Shown here piece by piece: positions 56,125 through 64,000 of a stretch of 64,000 nt of DNA. Made by a program: the position numbers and the translations under genes. Position 1 is the stretch's first letter, and each line of letters starts with the position of its first letter. The DNA is from Neoarius graeffei (taxonomy: Eukaryota; Chordata; Actinopteri; Siluriformes; Ariidae), in the NCBI RefSeq assembly GCF_027579695.1, contig NC_083570.1, positions 5,797,001 through 5,861,000 of the forward strand. The letters run 5' to 3'. The notes beneath the pieces are model-generated. The model made no database searches, had not been told where the DNA came from, and worked only from the letters and a program-made list of their open reading frames with translations.

Positions 56125-58934
56125 ATTTCTTCAGGTTAGAAAAGTCCCAGTCCAAAAATAATACCATTCATCAACTAAGAATAGACAATGTAATATGTGA
56201 TGATGCAAACCAGATTGCTAACTTCTGCTCCAACTTTTATAAAAATTTATACGGCTCCCAATATTGTGAAGACAGTACTGTCTCGTTTCTGGATTCTTTA
56301 ACTGGTATTACTCCGATCAGTACTGCGGACCAAGAGTTCTGTAATTGTCCAATCACTTTAAAGGAAGTAATAGACTCAATTAGCAGCTTAAAGAACAACA
56401 AATCTCCTGGAGTGGATGGTCTTACATCTGAGTCTTTCAAATCCTTCTCCAAGGAATTAGCTCCGTTTTTGTTACAAGTGTTTTGCGAAAGTATTGCCAA
56501 AGGTGCTCTCCCTCCCACTCTAACACAGGGCCTCATAACCCTCATCCCTAAACCTAAGAAAGATATTTTACTTATTGATAATTGGCGTCCAATCAGTCTC
56601 CTCAACAATGACTACAAAGTTTTAGCTATTATTTTTGCTAAGCGCTTAAAAAATGTTTTGGATGATATTATAGATGAGACACAATCTGGATTTATGAGAA
56701 ACAGGCATATTTCCAATAATATTCGACTTGTACTTGACATATTAGATTACCCAGAGTCAATTAATAATGAAAGTTTCATCCTTTTTTTTGGATTTTTACA
56801 AAGCTTTTGATTCAGTTGAACACAAATTCATTTTTAAAGCACTTGACAAATTTGGTTTTGGTGATTTTTTTGCAGAACAATTAAAACATTGTACGCCAAT
56901 GGGAGTAGCTCAATTAAACTAAAAAAATGGTACATCTCCTAGATTTGAGTTAAAACGTGGGATACGTCAGGGATGTCCTATCAGTCCTTATTTATTTCTG
57001 CTTTCCACTCAACTATTAGCTAATCATATCAAAGCGAGTAATCTGAAAGGTATATCGGTCACAGATAGGGAAGTTATTATAAGCCAACTAGCTGACGACA
57101 CGACCCTCTTTTTACAACACTCCTCTCAAGTTTCTCTTGCTCTCGATATAATTCAAATGTTTTCTAAAGCTTCGGGTCTTCATCTGAATGTAAGTAAATG
57201 CGAACTAATGGCAGTCAAGAAATGTGAGTTACCTGCTATCTGCAATATTCCAATTAAAGAAAGAATCACATACCTAGGAATAATTGTTACAAAAAACAAA
57301 AAGACAGGTGTGACTTGAACTTTATCCCAATTTTAGAAAGAACCAAAAAAAACCTTAATCAGTGGCTTCAAAGAGATCTTTCACTAAAAGGTAGAACACT
57401 ACTCTCTAAGGCGGAAGGTATATCCAGGCTTACCTATGCTGCCATTTCCTTAGATGTTCATAAAAAAGTTATCAAGGAGATCGATCAGTTGCTTTATAAT
57501 TTTGTTTGGAAGAATAAAACTCATTATATTAAAAAGTCTGTCTTAATGAATAATTATAGTAGTGGTGGCCTAAATTTTCTTGATTTTAGTACACTAAACA
57601 ACACATTCAAGGTTAATTGGATTAAGCATTATTTAAAAGAACCTACCTCTGTTTGGAACATCATCTCAAGTCATATATTCTCTAATTTGGGTGGTCTGAA
57701 GTTTCTTCTACTTTGTAATTATAATATTGATCGTATACCTGTTTCTCTCTCAAACTTTCATAAGCAAACACTTTTGGCCTGGTCTCTTATTTATAAGCAC
57801 AATTTTTCTCCTAATAGATATTTCATATGGAACAACAGGGATGTTTGTTACAAAAGGAGATCTCTATTTTTTGACAGTTGGTTTAGGAATGGCATTGTAC
57901 AGATCAATCAGCTTTTCAATAAGGAAGGGAATTTATTTAATTACCAAGAATTCCTTTCTCATTATAAGATCCCTGTGACCCCTAAAGATTTTGCGGTCGT
58001 CTTTGACGCCATTCCATCTAGTGTAATTATGCTCTTCAAGGGTTACACCACTCCACCTTCCACTGTGGCTCCTTTGCCTGATCCAATTGACACACCCATA
58101 GGGAAATTATGTTTTCTGCCAGCATCTCGTGAAAACAACAAAAAAATTCACTCCTTATTTTTAGCTGATTGTGTCTCTGTCCCATATGTAATTACCACCT
58201 GGAATACACATGTTCAGAACCTATGTTGGGGAAAAATATGGACCCTTCCTAATAGATACCTACTGGTTAACAAAGTTAAAGAAATTTCTTTTAAAATCAT
58301 TCATCGTTGTTATCCTGTCAAAACATTCTTAGTGAGGTTCATTAAAGACATTGATGTATCCTGTACTTTCTGTAACGTGCACCCAGAGACTGTCTTCCAC
58401 TTATTCTGGACTTGTGAACACACTCGGAATCTACGGCAAGGCATTTGTCGTTTTATTTTGGACCATATTCATGAGACCTTTGTACTATGTTTGCACAATG
58501 TTTGGATTTATAGATTATCAGAGAGAATTGGACGGTGAATTTTTTCTTGCTAATCTCATTATATTGCTGGCCAAATTTTATATCCATAAATGTAAGGTGT
58601 TGAAAATCAGACCCTCTTTTTGTACATTCAAAAAAGAAATTGAATTCTACATAAAAACAATATCAACCTCTCCCAATAAGAAAGCCATTAAAACATTAAG
58701 TATGTGCTCCAAATTTCATGTATTTTTTGTAATTTATACGTGTGTGTATACATATATATATATATATATTTTTTTTACACGTTTGCACTATTTATAGTTT
58801 GTGTGTTTTGTTTACAGTAACCCCTGGCGTTGTATATCCGCATTTCATGTTTGTTTGTTCTGTTCATATGTTTGATAATATTGTCTGATGTACTGTATAT
58901 TGTAAATGAAATGGTTTAAATTAAAAAAAAAAAA
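56125..58934 (+). mobile_element. 5'-truncated L1-Tx1 LINE with target duplication
   Basis: The 9-bp duplication AACTGTTGT lies at 56116-56124 and 58935-58943, and a poly-A run ends the element. Coding starts at FFRLEKSQSK, then NNKSPGVDGLTSESFK, DNWRPISLLNNDYKVL, the palm QGCPISPYLF and catalytic LADDTTLFLQ. A 407-codon frame (57315-58538) follows, ending near the zinc-binding CTFCNVHPETVFHLFWTC. Frame shifts occur near 56780, 57300 and 58520, so it is inactive. Confidence 0.9.
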
Positions 58935-58943
58935 AAACTGTTG

Positions 58944-59149
58944 TGAACTGAATGACCAAAGAACTACTTCCGGAAAAGCGTCGCTCTCATTACATAGTCA
59001 GGAGTAGTGCATCATGGGAAATATTTCGCTATTATTTTCTCATAGAATAAACGTCATTAAAAAGCGCCCTGTTCATTCTGATTGTTGATTCAGTGTGTTG
59101 ATTGTGTGTTTTCGATGTAGATGTGTGTGTAATTAGTGAGTAAATGTCC
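58944..59149. other. Flank between the L1 and the U1-like gene
   Basis: No protein gene is seen. This is the upstream region of the U1-like gene, where a distal element would lie, but I could not point to one. Confidence 0.3.
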
Positions 59150-59169
59150 CTCACCATGATGGTGAAGAG
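59150..59169 (+). promoter_or_regulatory. PSE-like snRNA promoter element
   Basis: CTCACCATGATGGTGAAGAG lies at -62 to -43 from the U1-like start. Vertebrate snRNA proximal sequence elements sit near -55 and often begin with YTCACC. The match is partial. Confidence 0.4.
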
Positions 59170-59211
59170 TGTGTGTGGTGGTGACGGCGCTCCGCAGGCT
59201 GTTATGAACTC

Positions 59212-59372
59212 ATATTTATCTGGAAGAGAAACACCATGATCAAGTAGATGGTTCACACAGGGCGAGGCTCAGCCATTGCACTCCGGCTGTCTGACCCCTG
59301 CGAATTCCCCAAATGTGGGAATCTCGACTGCGTAATTTGTGGTAGTAGGGGACTGCGTTCGCGCTCTCCCTG
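59212..59372 (+). ncRNA. U1 spliceosomal snRNA-like gene (variant or pseudogene)
   Basis: The 161-bp sequence follows vertebrate U1 (164 nt) almost end to end. Stem-loop II keeps GGGCGAGGCT and the U1A-binding loop CATTGCACTCCGG. CTGACCCCTGCG, CCCCAAATGTGGGAA, CTCGACTGC and the Sm site TAATTTGTGG are present, and the 3' stem ACTGCGTTCGCGCT closes it. The 5' end, which pairs with the 5' splice site, reads ATATTTATCTG instead of the near-invariant ATACTTACCTG. The stem-loop I loop reads GATCAAGTAG rather than GATCACGAAG. A PSE-like box and a 3'-box-like motif flank it. U1 gene copies and pseudogenes are common; this may be a variant with changed splice-site choice or a decayed copy. Confidence 0.85.
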
Positions 59373-59381
59373 ATTTTACTG

Positions 59382-59393
59382 GTTAAAAACAGA
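59382..59393 (+). terminator. snRNA 3'-box-like motif
   Basis: GTTAAAAACAGA lies 10 bp after the U1-like end and resembles the GTTT-N-AAA-R-NN-AGA 3' box needed for snRNA end formation. Confidence 0.5.
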
Positions 59394-59608
59394 TAAAATA
59401 GAACTTGATTAGTCCAACTCGAAGCTTATACTGACTATGTATTGTAAATCAGTTAGCATGTATTATGGCACTATGCATCTGCATAATGTTAGATCTGTTT
59501 TAACAATTCTACGCCCGTTTAGTTATACAGCTATTTTTACTGAATCATTTATATACTATACTGATGCTTATTATTGTTAAAACAATATCTAAAGTGCTAT
59601 TTGTAAAA

Positions 59609-59799
59609 CCAAAGGCCTTTACACGGCCCTGCTGTAAAATTAATGCTATTCTCCTGAGAAATGCTGGCAAAAATTTATAGGATTTTTGATAATCTTATAA
59701 GTAAATCTTATAAAATTATCAAAAATCCTATAAATTTTTGCCAGCATTTCTCAGGAGAATAGCATTAATTTTACAGCAGGGCCGTGTAAAGACCTTTGG
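59609..59799. repeat. Nearly perfect 190-bp hairpin
   Basis: Left arm CCAAAGGCCTTTACACGGCC, CTGCTGTAAAATTAATGC and TTCTCCTGAGAAATGCTGGC pairs with the right arm over about 90 bp with only about two mismatches and a loop of a few bases. Non-coding. Confidence 0.92.
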
Positions 59800-60562
59800 A
59801 GGGGCAGGGACTCAACATTCAAAAAAGGGCACTTGGAACAAATTTTTCACACAAGTTAACTTTATTCAAAACTAAATTTTAATTGCAATTCTTTATCCTC
59901 TCTTTCCTTGGCATCTTTGCAGAATGCAGGCTTTCACTTATTTAGAAAACGTTTCCCTCTGTTTTAACTCAACTATCCTAAGCTACTAGAACATAACAGT
60001 CTTGATAGAATATGTTGTGGACGTCGTCATTCAGCCTGAAGTGTTCGAAGCTGCTAGAATATGTTATTAACGCCGTCGTTCAAACTAAAGTTTCCGAATC
60101 TGCCACGTTAATGAAATGGATGGCGCAAACGGTTGAAATATAGCCTAGGCGGCTTCATTAAATGATAAACAACCCTACGCATTTACTGTTGTGTTCTAAG
60201 CTGCACAATATTGCATGTTCAGATAAGAAATGAAAGGAGACTTTCAGTGTGACCTCACCATGCCGTTCCTCGCACTGTCTCCCACTGTCAACCGCCTGCA
60301 TGCGCTTTCCGCACGGAGGCGCACTGAATGCATGACGTCACGGATTGATGCCCACATTTACATAGAAAAACGTTATTTTATAAATCTATAATTTCATATA
60401 TTATTGTCAAATTATAGAGAATATTGGTGTTGGAGCTAACTTATCTTTTACAAATATTAAAAAAAAACAGTCCCTATGAAAAGGGCACTTTGGACAGCAA
60501 ACAGAAAAGGGGCGGGGCTAGAGCACCTGTAACACCGGTTCATTGCACGTGAGTGCAGCACA
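59800..60562. other. Probable non-autonomous transposon sequence
   Basis: AAGGGCACTTGGAACA near the left and AAAAGGGCACTTTGGACA with GGGGCGGGGC near 60480-60520 suggest a repeat derived from a DNA transposon. No gene is recognised. Confidence 0.3.
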
Positions 60563-60914
60563 GTATACACTTGGCTTTGTTTCTTCCCTTCTGAGCGTCG
60601 GTCAGGCTCTCTCTGGAGGGCGGAGCCACATCTGGCGCGTCTTCCGGTTGGCTGTCGGCGCTGTCTGGCAGCGTCACGTGCGGGGGAGGGGCGGGCAGAA
60701 ACAGGGCAGTGGCACGCTCACGTGCAATCGGTAAACTTGTGGATGGGTAAAGCTTGAATTCAGATGATGAAATAAAAAGTTATGAGTGGGTTAGCATTTA
60801 TAAATTCCAATGTAGATTAAAATAATGTCTATCTATTGTGTTGCATTGAACTGGAATAGCCCTTTATGTGCTGTTCAGCACAGTGAAAATGACAGCGCCA
60901 TGAAAACCTAAATG
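60563..60914. repeat. Left arm of a 352-bp inverted repeat
   Basis: This CpG-rich arm (GAGCGTCGGTCAGGCTCTCT, TGGAGGGCGGAGCC) ends GCGCCATGAAAACCTAAATG. It matches, in reverse, 62201-62552 with few differences. The spacer is about 1.3 kb. Confidence 0.92.
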
Positions 60915-61739
60915 ATGCCCAGATTCTGGAATGCGAGTAAAATATTGATGCGTTTGATATTTTGCTTAAATTAAGTGACGTCAACTCACCTTTGTTTATA
61001 TAGTGCTTTACACATAATGCAGTATATAGTGTGTGACAGAGAGAGAGATGCTTATGGAACTGATCAGCCTACAAATAAAAATAAAAATTTATTTTCTTTT
61101 CTGTCTCTCAACCACTGTATTGCCTGTCACTAAATGGCTCTCTCTCTCACTCACTCCCTCACTCGCTCTAACACACACAAACTCTCTCTCGTACATTTAT
61201 CTTGGCATCAGTCTTATCCCATTGAAATGTAGAGGTTTCGATAGAGTAATATCCATTTGTGTTGTAGATAACAGTAATATCATTTTGTATCTCTGGTAAT
61301 GTGTATCTGGTAATATGGATCCATTTGTGTTCTACTTCTGATAAGAATAAGATCATTTTATATCTGGTAATATGTATCTGTGGAGTAAAAATAATAATTG
61401 GATTTCAGATATCCTTGTTTTATTAAAATATGGAGATTGACTTAAAATTGGCTCTCTCTCTCTACTGTCTCTTCTTCTGTTGTTTGCCTTGTCGCTCTCT
61501 CTCTCTCTTTCTGGTTTGATCTAAGCAATAAACACTGTCAGAATTTTGGCAAATTCTGGAGTAATCTCAAACCTGTTTCACTGTGGAGCTTATTTGGGGC
61601 ACATTGTTAGTGGCAGTTTGAATCCGTTTTCCTTGATGGTACAATAGCTCAATACATATTTGACAAGATGACTTGATTGTGAGTCTTTCTTGAGCGTAAG
61701 TAAAAAGGATTTCTACGATTTGCATAAACTGCTGCATCG

Positions 61740-62190
61740 ACAACCTATGCCCCTCCTTTGCCACCCTAAGGAAAAATCTCTGGAGCCGCCACTGCCGTCT
61801 GGAAGTGTGATTTTCAGCTCAGCAGGGTGTATACAACGCCAAAGCGAAGATCCGTGACCTTGCCATCCTGTAGCAGCTTCTTTACCTCGTTGAACTTGGC
61901 CCATTGTCTGCTAACCTCCAGGCTATAGTCGGGAAAAATGCGGATATCATCCCCATCGGTTGTCCTCAGGAGTTTCCCCACAACTTTTTTTGAGAATCTC
62001 CACTTTCTCTTGATAGTAGTGGCATCTGACAATGAAAGCTCTGGGTAGGCCTCCTTGGAGATCGTCCCTTCGGTACGGGGTGCGCAGAGCTCGGTGTGCT
62101 CGGTCAAGCAGAGGCATTTTCCCCATATCCAACGTCTCGCCCAGAATGTGTGATATGTAGTTGACCGGCCCCTTGACACTCTATCTTCCT
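61740..62190 (-). mobile_element. L1-type ORF1 C-terminal relic
   Basis: On the minus strand, in broken frames, it reads ETLDMGKMPLLDRAHRALR, PRAFIVRCHYYQEKVEILKK, IRIFPDYSLEVSRQWAKFNE and VKKLLQDG. These match the RRM and C-terminal domain of L1-like ORF1p. It lies inside the 60563-62552 inverted repeat. Confidence 0.7.
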
Positions 62191-62200
62191 TCTTTCACCC

Positions 62201-62552
62201 CATTTAGGTTTTCATGGCGCTGTCATTTTCACTGTGCTGAACAGCACATAAAGGGCTATTCCAGTTCAATGCAACACAATAGATAGACATTATTTTAATC
62301 TACATTGGAATTTATAAATGCTAACCCACTCATAACTTTTTATTTCATCATCTGAATTCAAGCTTTACCCATCCACAAGTTTACCGATTGCACGTGAGCG
62401 CGCCACCGCCCTGTTTCTGACCGCCCCTTCCCCCGCACGTGACGCTGCCAGACAGCGCCGACAGCCAACCGGAAGACGCGCCAGATCTGGCTCCGCCCTC
62501 CAGAGAGAGCCTGACCGACGCTCAGAAGGGAAGAAACAAAGCCAAGTGTATA
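62201..62552. repeat. Right arm of the 352-bp inverted repeat
   Basis: Reverse complement of 60563-60914. It lies directly upstream (minus strand) of the L1 ORF1 relic, so the arm may be an L1 5' UTR with CpG promoter character; that part is inference. Confidence 0.92.
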
Positions 62553-63084
62553 TGACAGCACTGTGTCAACTCGCCGCCGCCGGGAACTTTTCTAACTACT
62601 CCGCATATTAGAATATAAATGTTTATTGAAGCTGCTTATAAAGCGAGTTTGCGAGCAATTTAAACAAGCCAGCCATCAGTGCATGCATCATTCTTTGTGA
62701 TAATTCACATCCATTAGGCATTTCCAGTATTGTTGATGGGTAAAATTTGAAAAGATTGAACTCAGTATCGCACCCTATTTTTTCCCTGATAATTCTACAC
62801 TGTGAACAACGAATTCATGTTAAATTAGTCGAATAAAAATCAACCAGACAAACGTTGCTGTCCATAAATTCCAGCACAAATAGTGTCCATTTCAAAAAGG
62901 CACAAACTTCTAAAGTAGATAAACAGCGTCTTAAAGCTGTATATCGCAGTTTATAGTCAAAGTCTAGAGCAGCTTTTATCTGCATCAAACAGTCATAACT
63001 TTAATAGATATTTGATAGATTGTAGCCGCTTAGTCCTTTTTTACCTGTTGAAATAACTGAAATTCACTGCTGACTACAATCATA
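62553..63084. other. No gene recognised
   Basis: I see neither a coding family nor terminal repeats in this stretch. Confidence 0.3.
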
Positions 63085-63203
63085 TAGATCCTAACGTGTG
63101 GGAATGGTTTAAGGTCAAACAAATAGCAGTTGTCATGGGTCAAACACTTTCACGGATAAGGAAACAAGAACAAAAGGATCTGATTGATAAAATTAATACA
63201 CAA
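63085..63203 (+). mobile_element. Third fragment of the duplicated L1-Tx1 ORF2
   Basis: WEWFKVKQIAVVMGQTLSRI and RKQEQKDLIDKINT match 36525-36635. It stops at the AAAATTAATAC where segmental copy A begins (5318). An unrelated repeat starting CAGGCACGTGCACA follows. Confidence 0.8.
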
Positions 63204-63851
63204 CCAGGCACGTGCACACATAGGGCTTTAGGGGTGCTTGAGCCCCTGCCCTTTTTGCCTCGAATTAAATGTTGCCCTTTTAAATCTGCTTGTTAACTTG
63301 TTTGGCTGGGTGACCATTCTCATAGCAGCAACACTGATAAGGCAGTGGATCTGTCACTGGTAGGAGTGGATCAGTGTGGCCCTCTGATGGACCCTTTCCA
63401 CTGATGGATGTGGTAGAGAGGGGTCAGAAATTATACAACAACAAATGGGCTACAGTTACACCGAAAATGTGCACTTACTGTATTTATAAACTGTATTACG
63501 CATCATGCAAATGTAAAACAAACACGATGAAAAAAACTGAAGCATCATCTTTAATCAAAATATATTTATTTAATCATCTTTAATAAAAATATTTACTAAA
63601 AACAACATCATCTAAATATTTACGAATAATAAAAATCTTAATATTTACAAATAAAATTAACAAAATATTTACAAGTAATAAAATAATAAATCAAAATATT
63701 TACAAATGAAATAAAAATTAATTTACAGGCGTTAAAATAAGGAACTTAACCAAAATATATCCAATAAATTGGATATATACGTGCAGCGAGACCAGTCATT
63801 AAAATCATCGTTTAAAATGTCAAACAGATGTGGGCCAGATGTGCTGAGAGA
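63204..63851. other. Repeat insertion and AT-rich imperfect repeats
   Basis: 63209-63300 looks like the end of an hAT-type repeat (CAGGCACGTGCACACATAGG). 63560-63735 repeats AAAATATTTACAAATAATA-like units. This stretch could include the 3' UTR of the BTG-like gene, which reads leftward. Confidence 0.45.
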
Positions 63852-64000
63852 TTAGCTGGAGACGGTCATCACAGAGTTGAGATGAGTCTCCAGCGGCAGT
63901 GGTGTGGACTCCTACAGCACACCTATGGACCCGTTCTCCCCGATCCGGTAGGACACTTCGTAGGGGTCGAGCCACACTGTCAGCTCACACGGTAAGAGGG
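63852..64000 (-). CDS. BTG1/BTG2-like antiproliferative protein, C-terminal end (partial, early stop)
   Basis: On the minus strand the frame enters at the window edge as LLPCELTVWLDPYEVSYRIG, then ENGSIGVL. This is the BTG/TOB family box B, nearly identical to the BTG1/BTG2 consensus (ELTLWVDPYEVSYRIGEDG, then SICVLYE). A TAG at 63912-63914 stands where the conserved Tyr codon of VLYE belongs. Past it the same frame reads ESTPLPLETHLNSVMTVSS to a TAA at 63852, and MTVSS resembles the BTG1 C-terminus. BTG proteins bind the CAF1/CNOT7 deadenylase and slow the cell cycle. The stop would remove only the last 20 residues. Whether the gene works depends on sequence outside the window. Confidence 0.75.

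Noticed and set aside
60543-60734. 63-residue open frame also seen at 62358-62561
   Set aside because: Both copies lie in the arms of the inverted repeat and look like CpG-rich untranslated DNA, not a gene family.

Overview
This window looks like a repeat-rich stretch of a teleost fish nuclear genome. It has a tandem pair of finTRIM-type genes (RING, B-boxes, coiled coil, B30.2/SPRY, with 96-bp and 234-bp coiled-coil exons). It also carries fish-type SINEs with a tRNA-like head, many hAT, Tc1 and ISL2EU DNA transposons, and LINEs of the L1-Tx1, L2 and I/Nimb types. Long CA/GT/GA microsatellites are common. No bacterial, organellar or CRISPR features were seen.

Layout. 0.6-4.4 kb: a palindromic MITE, the first exon of a KIAA1586/ZNF862-like zinc-finger gene (minus), and a decayed SAMD3-like gene (plus). 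5.3-16.8 kb: segmental copy A, an L1-Tx1 fragment followed by finTRIM gene A (minus, five exons, 541 codons). 17-31 kb: a pile-up of old elements (I-clade LINE, Tc1 holding a solo LTR, Ty3/gypsy gag fossil, L2 LINE, SINEs, and a LINE with a 566-codon open frame interrupted by an ISL2EU element). 31 kb: a CpG-rich possible first coding exon of an unidentified gene. 32-35 kb: L1-Tx1 and L2 pieces on the minus strand. 36.6-49.1 kb: segmental copy B, with finTRIM gene B (minus, five exons, 537 codons). 49-59 kb: three L1-Tx1 3' ends, a THAP-domain pseudogene or transposon relic, and an ISL2EU-type element carrying about 1 kb of a palindromic 28-bp minisatellite. 59.2 kb: a U1 snRNA-like gene with a changed 5' end but PSE-like and 3'-box-like flanks. 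59.6-62.6 kb: a nearly perfect 190-bp hairpin and a 352-bp inverted repeat around an L1 ORF1 relic. The right edge holds the C-terminal end of a BTG1/2-like gene (minus) with an early stop.

How parts relate. The two finTRIM genes are direct duplicates about 31.3-32.3 kb apart with the same splice phases; both read as intact on paper and probably encode E3 ubiquitin ligases of the antiviral-type fish TRIM expansion. Each copy is the 'empty site' for insertions in the other, so the order of several transposon insertions can be read directly. Most other coding-like sequence belongs to mobile elements. The likely host genes are the finTRIM pair, the KIAA1586-like exon, the 31-kb exon, the U1-like gene and the BTG fragment; the SAMD3-like and THAP loci look broken.
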